From Mycolicibacterium confluentis (GTDB taxonomy: Bacteria; Actinomycetota; Actinomycetes; Mycobacteriales; Mycobacteriaceae): a stretch of 64,000 bases of DNA. Below, one piece after another: positions 34,811 to 43,252 of this stretch. The position numbers were made by a program, and so were the translations under genes. Numbering within the stretch: position 1 is the stretch's first letter; each line of letters opens with the position of its first letter. Below the pieces are notes generated by a model, which was given only the letters and a program-made list of their open reading frames with translations, ran no database searches and was not told the DNA's origin. The stretch covers positions 4,092,001-4,156,000 of the forward strand of contig NZ_AP022612.1 of assembly GCF_010729895.1 (NCBI RefSeq). Direction: 5' to 3'.

Positions 34811-35328
34811 GCACCGCAGCCGGGGGCGACGCCGACGCCGAGGTGTACCGCGCGCCGTTGCGGTCCCGGCGCGACGACATCGATCCCGGCCTCACTCAGG
34901 CTCGGGCACTCGCCGAAGGGGTGTGTGGATTCGGCGGCGCACTGGACCCCGCGCCCGCCGATCTGGACACCGCCCTGCTCCTGGCCGCCGAGCAGTACGA
35001 CCCCAGGGTGAGTGCGCGCATCGAACGGTTCGCCGGCATCGCGCCGGGGGCGCTGGTGTGGACGCGCGACGCCGACGGCCTGTACCGGCTGGGACGCCTA
35101 GACGGGCCGTGGCGCTACGACTCCTCGGCGGAGGCACAGACCGTGGACCTGGTGCACGTGCGCGACTGCACGTGGCGCGCGACGCCGTTCATCGAGCGCG
35201 ACATCCCCGCGGCCGTGGTCGCCACATTCGCCCGCGGCGGCCGCAACTTCCAGCGAATCCACGATGACGCCGTCGGGCGGGAGTCTCAGCGCCTCTGGCA
35301 GACCCCTCAGTCGTCCTTCGGCGGGTAG
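34807..35328 (+). CDS. Conserved hypothetical protein coupled to menJ
   Basis: A 173-residue soluble protein that I recognise only as a conserved actinobacterial hypothetical. Notable segments are DDIDPGLTQARALAEGVCGF, GALVWTRDADGLYRLGRLDGPWRYD and FARGGRNFQRIHDDAVGRESQRLW. The second looks like a small beta-barrel, the last a conserved C-terminal signature. The GTG start overlaps the menJ stop, so expression is tied to menJ. The 3' end overlaps the convergent LEH-like gene by 22 bases. Confidence 0.66.
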   Translation: MSTAAGGDADAEVYRAPLRSRRDDIDPGLTQARALAEGVCGFGGALDPAPADLDTALLLAAEQYDPRVSARIERFAGIAPGALVWTRDADGLYRLGRLDGPWRYDSSAEAQTVDLVHVRDCTWRATPFIERDIPAAVVATFARGGRNFQRIHDDAVGRESQRLWQTPQSSFGG

Positions 35329-35690
35329 TAGTACTCGCGCCAGGCGCTGATCTTCTCGCCTTGGACCTCATACGCGCCCATGACCGGCCAGCTCTTCTGT
35401 TTGCCGTCCACGATCCAGTGGTCGACGCGCTCCATCAGCACGACGTTGCCGTCGACGGCGAGATACCGGACCTCGAGGTCAACGCACTTCCCCCCGGCGA
35501 AGAACGCCTTCATCATCTCGTGGATGGCTTCGCGCCCAGACAGTTTCGGCCAATCAGGACCGATGTCAAAGGTGGCATCCTCGGCGAAGTGGCTGATGAC
35601 CTCGTCGACATCGTTGCGGCCCCATGCGGCGATCTCGGCACGCACGACCTGTTCGGCCGTCGTCGTTGTCCCGTCGGTTTGTGGTGACAC
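35307..35690 (-). CDS. Limonene-1,2-epoxide hydrolase/SnoaL-like protein
   Basis: A 127-residue NTF2-like cone-fold protein. The segments IAAWGRNDVDEVISHFAEDATFDIGPDWPKLSGREAIHEMM and VDHWIVDGKQKSWPVMGAYEV align in style with LEH-type proteins, where Asp and Arg near these positions activate water. A hydrolase or cyclase-like role on an epoxide or ketone is possible. The start is a GTG. It lies 59 bases downstream of the P450 gene, probably in the same catabolic operon. Confidence 0.78.
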   Translation of the reverse strand: MSPQTDGTTTTAEQVVRAEIAAWGRNDVDEVISHFAEDATFDIGPDWPKLSGREAIHEMMKAFFAGGKCVDLEVRYLAVDGNVVLMERVDHWIVDGKQKSWPVMGAYEVQGEKISAWREYYYPPKDD

Positions 35691-35749
35691 TGTGTGTTGA
35701 CTCCTTTGGTCAGTCGAACGTTCGGACGAAGATTCGCCCGGGTATCTGG

Positions 35750-36958
35750 TTACGGCACCAGCAGAGGCAGCCGCTCCCAGCCCCGCACGGTCGAGGTGGG
35801 AGACAGACTGGCGGCCTCGAGGTCAACCTCCCATTCCGGGAAGCGCGTCAGCATCTCCTCGAGCGCAATTCGGCCCTCGAGTCGTGTCAGCGCCGCGCCC
35901 AGACAGAAGTGCGCGCCGACCCCGAAGGTCAGGGGCGAGGAAACCCTGCGGTGGATGTCGAAGCGGTCGGGATCGCCGTAGACACGATCGTCCCGGTTGG
36001 CCGCGCCTGCGACGAACAGCATCGCGCTGCCCGCCGGCACGACCTGGCCGTGGAACTCCGCGTCGACCGCGACGTACCGCCCAATGTGCGGGGCGGGCGT
36101 CTCGTACCGCAGGATCTCCTCGACGGCGTTCGGGATCAAGGAGAAGTCCGCAACGAGTTCGCGACGCTGGTCGGGGTGTTCGGCCAACACCTTGGCCGTC
36201 CATCCGATCAGCCGCGTGGTGGTCTCGTTGCCTGCTCCTGCGACGACCTGGACGTAGGCGAGGATCTCGTCGCGGGTCAGGCGCCGCTGCGTGCCCGTCT
36301 CGTCCACGAACTCCAGATGCAGCAACTCGCTCATGATGTCATCGGACGGGTTGTCCACCCGCCAGTCGAGGTACTCGGCGAACACGCCACCCCGAACCAG
36401 GGTGTCCTGCTTGAACTTCATGGCTTTGCCGGGCGCCACCCGCAGGTTCGCATCGCTGCGGTCGCGGATCTGCTCTTGATCCTGCTCCGGGATGCCGAGC
36501 AACATGCCGATGACGCGCATCGGCATCTGCGCGGCGAATTCGGCAATCAGGTCGAACCGCTTGGAGCCGACCAGCGGGTCCAAGCAGGCCGCGGAGAACG
36601 CTCGGATCTTCGGCTCCAACGACGCCACCGTCTTGGGCGTGAACATCTTCGACACCAGCTTGCGGTGGATCGGGTGCGTCGGCGCATCCTCGTAGATGAC
36701 CAACCCGGGCGGCATCTCAATGCCCGACTTGATCAGCTCGAGGATGTTGCCGCGGCTGGACTTGAACGTGTCACGGTCCGCCAAGCCCTTTGCGACGTCC
36801 TCGTGTCGGCTGAGCGCGTAGAAGTCGTGCCGCTCGTTGTAATACAACGGTGCCTCGTCGCGCAGCCGCCGGAACGTCGGGTACGGATCCCGGTTGATGT
36901 CCAGGTCATACGGGTCGTAGTACACCTCACTGGCGGGCACCACCTGCTGGGTCGACAC
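35750..36958 (-). CDS. Cytochrome P450, copy 1 of the island
   Basis: A 402-residue bacterial P450. The haem-thiolate loop is FGVGAHFCLGAALTR with the Cys ligand, the ExxR motif is EEILR, and the I-helix oxygen-activation segment is GAGNETTTR. It would hydroxylate a hydrophobic substrate using ferredoxin partners, not encoded here. The GTG at 36958 has GGAGG about seven bases upstream. An ATG at 37003, overlapping the SDR stop, would add 15 residues. It is clearly paralogous to the P450 at 46747. Confidence 0.93.
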   Translation of the reverse strand: MSTQQVVPASEVYYDPYDLDINRDPYPTFRRLRDEAPLYYNERHDFYALSRHEDVAKGLADRDTFKSSRGNILELIKSGIEMPPGLVIYEDAPTHPIHRKLVSKMFTPKTVASLEPKIRAFSAACLDPLVGSKRFDLIAEFAAQMPMRVIGMLLGIPEQDQEQIRDRSDANLRVAPGKAMKFKQDTLVRGGVFAEYLDWRVDNPSDDIMSELLHLEFVDETGTQRRLTRDEILAYVQVVAGAGNETTTRLIGWTAKVLAEHPDQRRELVADFSLIPNAVEEILRYETPAPHIGRYVAVDAEFHGQVVPAGSAMLFVAGAANRDDRVYGDPDRFDIHRRVSSPLTFGVGAHFCLGAALTRLEGRIALEEMLTRFPEWEVDLEAASLSPTSTVRGWERLPLLVP

Positions 36959-36999
36959 TTGTCCGCCTCCTTCACTGAGTTCCACCGGGTCTGAACGGG

Positions 37000-37752
37000 T
37001 CATGCCCCCATACCGCCGTCCACCGCAATCGCCTGGCCCGTAAGGAAACCCGGCGCATCGTCACAGAGCCACACCGCGATGTCGGCGATCTCGCCCGCCT
37101 CGGCAAGCCGGCCGATCGGCGCCGCCGAGAGCAGGGTCTCGATGACCTCGGGCGACATCGACTGGCGGAACATCGGGGTGTCGACGGTGCCGGGACACAC
37201 GGCATTGATGCGTATCCCCTGGCTCGCATACTCGCGCGCGGCGACCCGGGTCAGTCCGACGACTCCGTGTTTGGCCGCCGTGTAGGCCGGCACGGTGGGC
37301 GCAGCCCGAAGCCCGGCCACCGAAGCACAATTGACGATCGCCCCGCCACCCGACTCGATGATCGCAGGGATTTGATGACGCATGCACGACCACGTCCCGG
37401 TCAGGTCGACCGCGATCACGCGGTTCCAGTTCTCCATGGTGCACTCGGCGGTCGGCTTCCCGTGTTCGCCGTCGATCCCCGCGGAATTGAACGCGGCGTC
37501 CAGCCTGCCGTACATCGCCACGGTCTGGGCAACCGCATCGGCGACCGCCGCGTCGTCGACCACGTCGCAGGGTACGAAAGTACATGTGCCCAAAGAACTC
37601 AGCTCGGCCTCAACCTTGGCGCCGGCCTCCTCGTCGACGTCGGCCAATGCCACCGCATAGCCGCGCCGCACGAACGCCTCGGCCGCGGCACGTCCGATAC
37701 CCGAGCCCGCGCCGGTGACGAAGACGACCTTCTGATGCTGCGCTATGGGCAC
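37000..37752 (-). CDS. Short-chain dehydrogenase/reductase
   Basis: A 250-residue classical SDR with TGAGSGIGRAA (about 14-24), NSAG, the catalytic Ser in VNCASVAG and YTAAK (about 158-162), and the C-terminal AIAVDGGMGA. It would interconvert an alcohol and ketone with NAD(H), a natural partner for the P450 product. It is directly upstream of the P450 gene and downstream of the amidohydrolase gene in one run of minus-strand genes. Confidence 0.9.
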   Translation of the reverse strand: MPIAQHQKVVFVTGAGSGIGRAAAEAFVRRGYAVALADVDEEAGAKVEAELSSLGTCTFVPCDVVDDAAVADAVAQTVAMYGRLDAAFNSAGIDGEHGKPTAECTMENWNRVIAVDLTGTWSCMRHQIPAIIESGGGAIVNCASVAGLRAAPTVPAYTAAKHGVVGLTRVAAREYASQGIRINAVCPGTVDTPMFRQSMSPEVIETLLSAAPIGRLAEAGEIADIAVWLCDDAPGFLTGQAIAVDGGMGA

Positions 37753-37783
37753 TGTTCCTCATTCCTGGGGGGACGCATCGCTT

Positions 37784-39088
37784 CTACCGGACCAGCACGC
37801 CGCTGAGTTCGGTGTGTCGCCTTTCGGCCGTGCGCTCCCCCAACCGGTCGATCACCAACGCCCCGTCCCGGACGACGGCCCGCAGCGCTTCGTCGGGACG
37901 TGCGAGCAACGACAGGTCCGCCACCGGGTCTCCGTCCACGATGATCAGATCCGCCAGGGCCCCCGGTTCGATCACTCCGACCCGGGCCGGCGGATCCACC
38001 AGCAGCTCACCGGCATTGGCGGTGCCCCAGCTGAGCACCTGTTCCGGGGAGAGGCCGTCGATCTGGCCGTAGTAGGCGAACTCACGACCATAGTTGCCCA
38101 CCTGATGGTCCAGCGGGTCATCGTCCATGAGGTCGCGGAACACCCCGCTGTAGTCATCGCCGATCAGGATGCGCACCCCGGCGGCCTGCGCCGCCGGCAG
38201 CATGGCGCGGACGTGTTCGTACTGCTCCCGTCGCACACCCATACTTTCGCCATAACCGAGGTCGAGCACGCTGCGAAGGAAGATCAGACTCGGCACCCAG
38301 AAGGTGCCTGCTTCGGCCATCGCGGCGATGACTTCGTCGTCCACCTCATCGCCGTGGTCGACGACATCGAGTCCGAGTTCGATGCATTCCATGATCATCG
38401 CCTTGTCGGCGACATGGGCACGGACCTTGGCGCCACGTTCGTGCGCGGTGCTGATGATCGCGGCGATCTCGGTGCGAGACATGTTGCGGATCGTGCGATT
38501 CGGCTGACCGTGACCGGCGCTGGCGAAGATCTTGATGGTCTCGGCGCCGCGGTTGATCTCCTGGCGGACCAGTGTGCGCAGGGCATCCGGGCCATCGGCG
38601 CACACGTCTGTCCCTGGCGTTTCATAGGCTTTCCACCAACGACCGCCGTTGTTCATGTCGCCTGTGGTGCCGAGATGATGCCCGCACGCGCGGATTCTCG
38701 GTCCACAGATGATGTCCTCTTCGATGGCCATCTTCAGTTGCGCATCGATGTCATTGGAGCAGGAGGCGCCCGAGAAGCCGGTGAACCCGCTCTCGAGCAG
38801 CACCCGGCAGGTGCGGACCCCGATCGCCATCAAGACGCCCGGTGGGCGTTCCTTGCCCAGCCGATCGCTGTCGGCGATGTTGAACTTGTAGAAGTCCGAA
38901 TGCAGATGACTGGTGATCAGACCAGGCATCAGCGTCATGCCGCCGGCGTCGATGACCTCAGCCGGTGGCACCGGCGACGCATCGTCGATCGCCGTGATTG
39001 TGTTCCCGTCGAGCGTGACACTGTGTCTGCCGGGCAGCAGCTTTCGGCCGTCGAAGACCTTGGCGTTGGTGATCACCAGCATGGTCAT
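37784..39088 (-). CDS. Amidohydrolase family metal-dependent hydrolase (imidazolonepropionase-like)
   Basis: A 434-residue TIM-barrel amidohydrolase. Metal ligands are visible as HLH in GLITSHLHSDF (about 61-63), a Lys in TIKIFASAGH (likely carbamylated), the His in VRAHVADKA and VVDHGDE, and an Asp in LIGDDYSG. It would hydrolyse a C-N or related bond, perhaps a cyclic amide or lactone. It sits between the crotonase and SDR genes. The substrate is unknown. Confidence 0.86.
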   Translation of the reverse strand: MTMLVITNAKVFDGRKLLPGRHSVTLDGNTITAIDDASPVPPAEVIDAGGMTLMPGLITSHLHSDFYKFNIADSDRLGKERPPGVLMAIGVRTCRVLLESGFTGFSGASCSNDIDAQLKMAIEEDIICGPRIRACGHHLGTTGDMNNGGRWWKAYETPGTDVCADGPDALRTLVRQEINRGAETIKIFASAGHGQPNRTIRNMSRTEIAAIISTAHERGAKVRAHVADKAMIMECIELGLDVVDHGDEVDDEVIAAMAEAGTFWVPSLIFLRSVLDLGYGESMGVRREQYEHVRAMLPAAQAAGVRILIGDDYSGVFRDLMDDDPLDHQVGNYGREFAYYGQIDGLSPEQVLSWGTANAGELLVDPPARVGVIEPGALADLIIVDGDPVADLSLLARPDEALRAVVRDGALVIDRLGERTAERRHTELSGVLVR

Positions 39089-39098
39089 AACCTCCGAA

Positions 39099-40085
39099 CT
39101 AGTTCGCGGCCCGACCCCGCCGGCTCAGTCGCCAGTCGGGGGGAAATTGGCTGTCGTTGTCCTTGACGGTGTCGGTCAGGTTGCCCAGCGTGTCCTCGTC
39201 CAGTTCCATGCCCGCGGTATTTGGATCGGGCATCAGTTGGTCGAGGGTGGACTCCAGCAGGCCCGCGACGATGCTGCCCATGTACTCGCCTTGGTGCTGT
39301 TTGTAGATCTCGAAGAAGGTCTTCTGCGCGAACACGGTGTCGGTGGGTCGGCTGCGCGAACAGGCCAGCGCATACTTGTCGGTCATCGCCTCGAGGTCCT
39401 CGAAGGGCACCACCGCGTTGACGAAGTTGCAGTCGTACATCTCCTTGGCGGTGAACGGCCGGCCGGTGAACACCATCTCCATGAACTTGCGCGCGCCCAT
39501 CGTGTTGCACCACTGCCACTGTCGCGCGGCGAAACCCGCGTAACGCCATGCGGCGTGCCCGAACAGTGAGTCTTCGGAGGCGACGACGATGTCGGCGTCG
39601 GCGGCCTGGTAGAAGTGCCACCCGTAGCAGTAGCCACGAACCTCGAGAATGCTGATCTTCTTGAAGTCCTGCAGGCTGCGCATTCCGGCGCTGGGGTCGG
39701 TGTAGAACTGCACGGTCGACGCGCGCCGGCGGTAGGTGCCCACCGGCGGGTAGGTCACGTCGGCGTCGTCGGGAACTCGCACCGCCTGATTCATGCTGCC
39801 CTCACCGCGGCCCGCCATGGTGTCGAGCAGTTCGGCGAGGTCGGCACCACTGCCCAGGTTGGGGCCATTGGCCCGGATGACGAGAACCTTCACGTCGTCG
39901 TCGATGCTGGCGTTGTGCACCAGGTCGGCGTAGCGGTGCTGGGCCCCGATCGTCATCGCATTGAGCTCGTTGGCACGGTCGAGCGTGATCGTCGCGATCT
40001 TGGTCTTGGGGTCCTTCTCGTAGAGCACGATCTGCTCCGGTGCAGGGCGGTCGTCGCGTTCCGTGCGCTGTGCCTGTTCGGTCAT
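39099..40085 (-). CDS. Enoyl-CoA hydratase/isomerase family protein (extended)
   Basis: A 328-residue crotonase, longer than the usual 260. The oxyanion segments are ANGPNLGSGADLAEL and RGYCYGWHFYQAADADIV, separated by an insertion of about 50 residues containing TYRRRASTVQFYTDP. The middle part has the usual FGHAAWRYAG. The ATG giving MTEQAQ has AAGGAG upstream; an extra in-frame 13 residues are possible. It probably acts on a CoA ester made by the neighbouring ligase. Confidence 0.86.
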   Translation of the reverse strand: MTEQAQRTERDDRPAPEQIVLYEKDPKTKIATITLDRANELNAMTIGAQHRYADLVHNASIDDDVKVLVIRANGPNLGSGADLAELLDTMAGRGEGSMNQAVRVPDDADVTYPPVGTYRRRASTVQFYTDPSAGMRSLQDFKKISILEVRGYCYGWHFYQAADADIVVASEDSLFGHAAWRYAGFAARQWQWCNTMGARKFMEMVFTGRPFTAKEMYDCNFVNAVVPFEDLEAMTDKYALACSRSRPTDTVFAQKTFFEIYKQHQGEYMGSIVAGLLESTLDQLMPDPNTAGMELDEDTLGNLTDTVKDNDSQFPPDWRLSRRGRAAN

Positions 40086-40110
40086 CTGCCAAGCTCCTTG
40101 TGGGTGTTGG

Positions 40111-41772
40111 TCAACCTGCGCCAATGGCTGTGTCCATGCAATGGGCTGTCGGTTCTGGGCTCACGTGGGCTGCGACCATCTCAGTCAGTTCGAACAGCCG
40201 CACCTTGCCGGTCGGCGTCCTGGGTATGTCGTCGTGGGTGACGAACACGATCCGGCGCGGCACCTTGAAGCTGGACAGTGTTTGGCGCAGCGCCGACCTC
40301 AGGTCGGCCTCGGACGGGGCGTGGCCGGCCGCCGGCACCACCGCCGCGGCGACGAGCTCGCCGATCTCGGCGTCCGGCAACCCCGTGACGAGCGCGAGTT
40401 CCACCTCGGGGAGCGCGTTGAGTGCCGCCTCGACCTCCAGCCGGGATACGTTGGCGGAGTTCGTCTTGATCATGTCACTGATCCGCCCGACGAAGAATGC
40501 GTAGCCGTCGGCATCGATACGCACAAGGTCCTTGGTCGGGAAGAAGCCGTCTGTGGTGAACACCTCGTCGCGGGGCACCTTGTAGAGGCCCGTCATCAAG
40601 GCGCCGCCCCGCAGGTGCAGTTCGCCGACCTCACCGGGGGCGACCTCGAGGCCGGTCTCCGGGTCGACCACCCGCCGTTCGATCCCGTTCACCGCGCGGC
40701 CGGCGGCGCCGGCCTTCGACTCCGGGAGCCGTCGCGTGACCGGCTCCGCGCTGTGCGGTGCGAAACTCTCCGACATCCCGAGCATTCGGGTCTGCAGGTG
40801 TCGCGGGATGGATTCGCCGTTCTCGTCGCGGGTCGGCCCCGTGGTGATCTTGATGTTTTCGAGGTTGCTGCCGCGGGCCTTGGCCGCCGCCTGCAGCCTT
40901 GCCAGCATGTGCCAGATGACGATGTTGGTGATCCCGTGTGCCTCGATGGTGTCGAGCACGACGTCGACGTCGGGACTGGTGGGATACACCAACGTGCTTC
41001 CGGTGCTCAAGACCTGCAGCGCGGCTGATATGCCGCCCATCCAGAAGGCCGGCAGTAAGGACAGGGTGCGATCCTCCGGTTGCACATCGAAGTAGGTCGC
41101 CAGGACCGGAGGCTGGCGGGCGACCGCCCACTGGCCGTGCACGACCGCCTTCGGAGCGGCCGTGCTGCCCGAGGTGTAGACCACGAACGCGTCGTCACCG
41201 GGCACCACCTCGTCCTCGACGGCGGCCAGCAGCGTGGTATCCGGCGCGTCGGGTCCGTCGGCGCGCACCAGGAGGTCCTCGATCGAACGCGCCCAGGGCA
41301 GACCGGCGCAGTCGTCGAGCCACACCGACCGCAGATAGGGCGCCGCGGGCAGGCGTAACGCCGCGGGGTTCGCGGAGTCCAGCCCCGGCAGGGCCGCCTC
41401 GATGTTGCGCCCGAAGTCACGGGACAGAAAGCGACGCAGACCGATCAGGATCTGCGCGTCGCTGGTACGGACGATGTGCGCCAGCTCTGTTGGCGTGGTC
41501 AGTGTGCTGATCGGGGTGACCAGCGCACCGATGCGCAGCGCGGCGTAGAACGCGGTGAGCAGCAGCGCGCTGTCCGGAGCGAGGATGGCGATCCGGGTGC
41601 CCTTTCCGGCACCGCTGGCCAGGAATGCGCGAGCCATCCTGGCGCAGCGCTGGTCCAGATCACGGTAGGTCTGCGTCTCTCCGGCATGGATGAGCGCGGC
41701 GTGGTCCGCGCGCGCGGCGACGACCTCGGCGAACAGTCTCGGGAACGTCGATGCGGGTTCGGTGCGGTTCAT
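40111..41772 (-). CDS. Acyl-CoA synthetase (AMP-forming, FadD type)
   Basis: A 553-residue adenylate-forming ligase. The P-loop is VVYTSGSTAAPKAVVHG (about 197-213). The C-terminal hinge is FFVGRISDMIKTNSANVSRLEVE, and the catalytic Lys lies in IPRTPTGKVRLFEL. It activates a carboxylic acid to its CoA ester for beta-oxidation, matching the crotonase next to it. The family member's acid substrate cannot be told from sequence. Confidence 0.9.
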   Translation of the reverse strand: MNRTEPASTFPRLFAEVVAARADHAALIHAGETQTYRDLDQRCARMARAFLASGAGKGTRIAILAPDSALLLTAFYAALRIGALVTPISTLTTPTELAHIVRTSDAQILIGLRRFLSRDFGRNIEAALPGLDSANPAALRLPAAPYLRSVWLDDCAGLPWARSIEDLLVRADGPDAPDTTLLAAVEDEVVPGDDAFVVYTSGSTAAPKAVVHGQWAVARQPPVLATYFDVQPEDRTLSLLPAFWMGGISAALQVLSTGSTLVYPTSPDVDVVLDTIEAHGITNIVIWHMLARLQAAAKARGSNLENIKITTGPTRDENGESIPRHLQTRMLGMSESFAPHSAEPVTRRLPESKAGAAGRAVNGIERRVVDPETGLEVAPGEVGELHLRGGALMTGLYKVPRDEVFTTDGFFPTKDLVRIDADGYAFFVGRISDMIKTNSANVSRLEVEAALNALPEVELALVTGLPDAEIGELVAAAVVPAAGHAPSEADLRSALRQTLSSFKVPRRIVFVTHDDIPRTPTGKVRLFELTEMVAAHVSPEPTAHCMDTAIGAG

Positions 41773-41787
41773 CGGTTCGGGTCCGGC

Positions 41788-42321
41788 TCAGAACCGGGTG
41801 ATCGGGTTGACGCCGTCCCACGCCTGTGCTGCGGCGCGCATCGCGGCGAACCCCGCCTCCCGCACCGGACTCGGTTCAAGCAACTCGACCATGAATCCGA
41901 GCGTGGGCGTGGTGTCCACCCAACACGTTCGACTGTTGCCGATGCGAGCCTCGAACGCGAGCTCTGCTCCGCCGGCGATGTAGGCGTCGCGCTCGGCCTC
42001 GTAGTCGGTACAGACCAGTGCCATGTGATGCAGGCCGGACTCTCCCCTGCCGAACACGTCCCGGAACACTCCCGGTTCGTCGTTGTCCTGGCAGACCAGT
42101 TCGACCTGCAGGTCGCCCGCATACGCGATGGCCGCGGTCACCGTCGGGAAATCGGCGGGGGCTCCGCGATGCCTGCCGTCCACGCAGTCCACGCCGTCGA
42201 ACCAGAAGAACGGTCCGACGCCGGCACTGCGCGACCAGGATTCGATGGCCTTGTTCAGGTCGGGAACCAACCAGCACACCTGCATGAAGTTCCGGTTGGG
42301 GAATGGCAGCCCATTCGTCAA
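41788..42321 (-). CDS. VOC (glyoxalase/dioxygenase) family protein
   Basis: A 177-residue vicinal-oxygen-chelate protein. Metal-ligand candidates lie in NFMQVCWLVPDLN, GLHHMALVC and LGFMVELLEPS. The first position is Gln or Cys rather than His, so metal binding may differ from glyoxalase. The start is a TTG with AAGGA upstream, just after the dioxygenase stop; a longer frame reads into that upstream gene. It probably belongs to the same minus-strand operon. Confidence 0.8.
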   Translation of the reverse strand: MTNGLPFPNRNFMQVCWLVPDLNKAIESWSRSAGVGPFFWFDGVDCVDGRHRGAPADFPTVTAAIAYAGDLQVELVCQDNDEPGVFRDVFGRGESGLHHMALVCTDYEAERDAYIAGGAELAFEARIGNSRTCWVDTTPTLGFMVELLEPSPVREAGFAAMRAAAQAWDGVNPITRF

Positions 42322-42332
42322 GGAAATGTCCT

Positions 42333-43187
42333 TCAGCCGATCAGCGGGAAGCGCTCGTCGTTGAGCGCCTCCCACGGCGCCATGTCTGTGGTGTCGAAGT
42401 TCGGGCACGGCGAACCGTTCCAGCAGATGTCTTCGGGCTGAACCACCAGCAGGTAACCCCAGCGGGGCCGGTCCATCATGTTGGCGCCTGCACCGTGGAT
42501 GGTCAGGTGCGTGTGCACGGTGATGTCGCCCAGCTCGTAGGTCATCTGTTCGCTCATCTCCAGATCACGCAGCTCCGGGAAGACGGCCAGCGCATCACTT
42601 CCGCCGTAGGTCGTGTAGTCACCGAGGACTCCAAGTCGATGCGATCCACTGACGAACGACATCGTGCCTGCGTCGGGACCGTACGGCTCCAAGGGAATCC
42701 AGAACGTCATGCCGCCGGTACGGTCCACCGCGAACGTGATGTAGTCCTGGTGGAACGCCGTGGCGCCGTTGCCACCGTGCCGAGAGGACTTGGTCGACGG
42801 CAGCTTTGGCACGAAGAAGTCGTTGTAGTACCTGATCCCGACGGGCGCTCCGGCATTGTTGCGCCGACCCAGCAGCTTCGTCGCACTCTTGCCGATCTCG
42901 TCGATCAGGGGCCGCAGGACGGGATTGGAGAGCCCACCACTTCGCTCGGCGTTGAAGTACGCCAGCGCTCCTTTGGCCGCACCGTCTGAACCCACCGTCA
43001 TGCCCGCCTTCAGCGGGTTGCTGTCGGCGTCCTCCCCCATCTTGGCCTGAGCGAGCTCCAGCATTCTGGCCAGCACATCGGGGTCGACAAACCGCTTCAG
43101 CTTCACCCAGCCGTGCTCGTGGAGGTGTTCGACCTCCTCGGCAGTGACCAGGCGGCATGGTGACTTCAGACCGGTGGAATCATCCAT
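42333..43187 (-). CDS. Phytanoyl-CoA dioxygenase (PhyH) family protein
   Basis: A 284-residue non-haem Fe(II)/2-oxoglutarate oxygenase. The facial triad is visible as HxD in FHQDYITF (His 146, Asp 148) and a distal His in the segment HTHLTIHGAGANM. The 2-oxoglutarate-binding Arg is probably in MMDRPRWGYLL. It would hydroxylate an acyl-CoA or terpenoid. The start is the ATG giving MDDSTGLK; the longer frame upstream is arginine-rich. It lies between the VOC and amidohydrolase genes. Confidence 0.88.
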   Translation of the reverse strand: MDDSTGLKSPCRLVTAEEVEHLHEHGWVKLKRFVDPDVLARMLELAQAKMGEDADSNPLKAGMTVGSDGAAKGALAYFNAERSGGLSNPVLRPLIDEIGKSATKLLGRRNNAGAPVGIRYYNDFFVPKLPSTKSSRHGGNGATAFHQDYITFAVDRTGGMTFWIPLEPYGPDAGTMSFVSGSHRLGVLGDYTTYGGSDALAVFPELRDLEMSEQMTYELGDITVHTHLTIHGAGANMMDRPRWGYLLVVQPEDICWNGSPCPNFDTTDMAPWEALNDERFPLIG

Positions 43188-43252
43188 GGTGGGCAGTGAT
43201 CTCCTCGCAGACAGGGGGTTTCGCACGGCGTGCCGGTCCGGCCGGCACCCGA

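Noticed and set aside
35624..39166. Long open frames on the plus strand across the first P450 and amidohydrolase genes
   Set aside because: They run antisense to well-supported genes, have no ribosome sites at their starts and show no family features.
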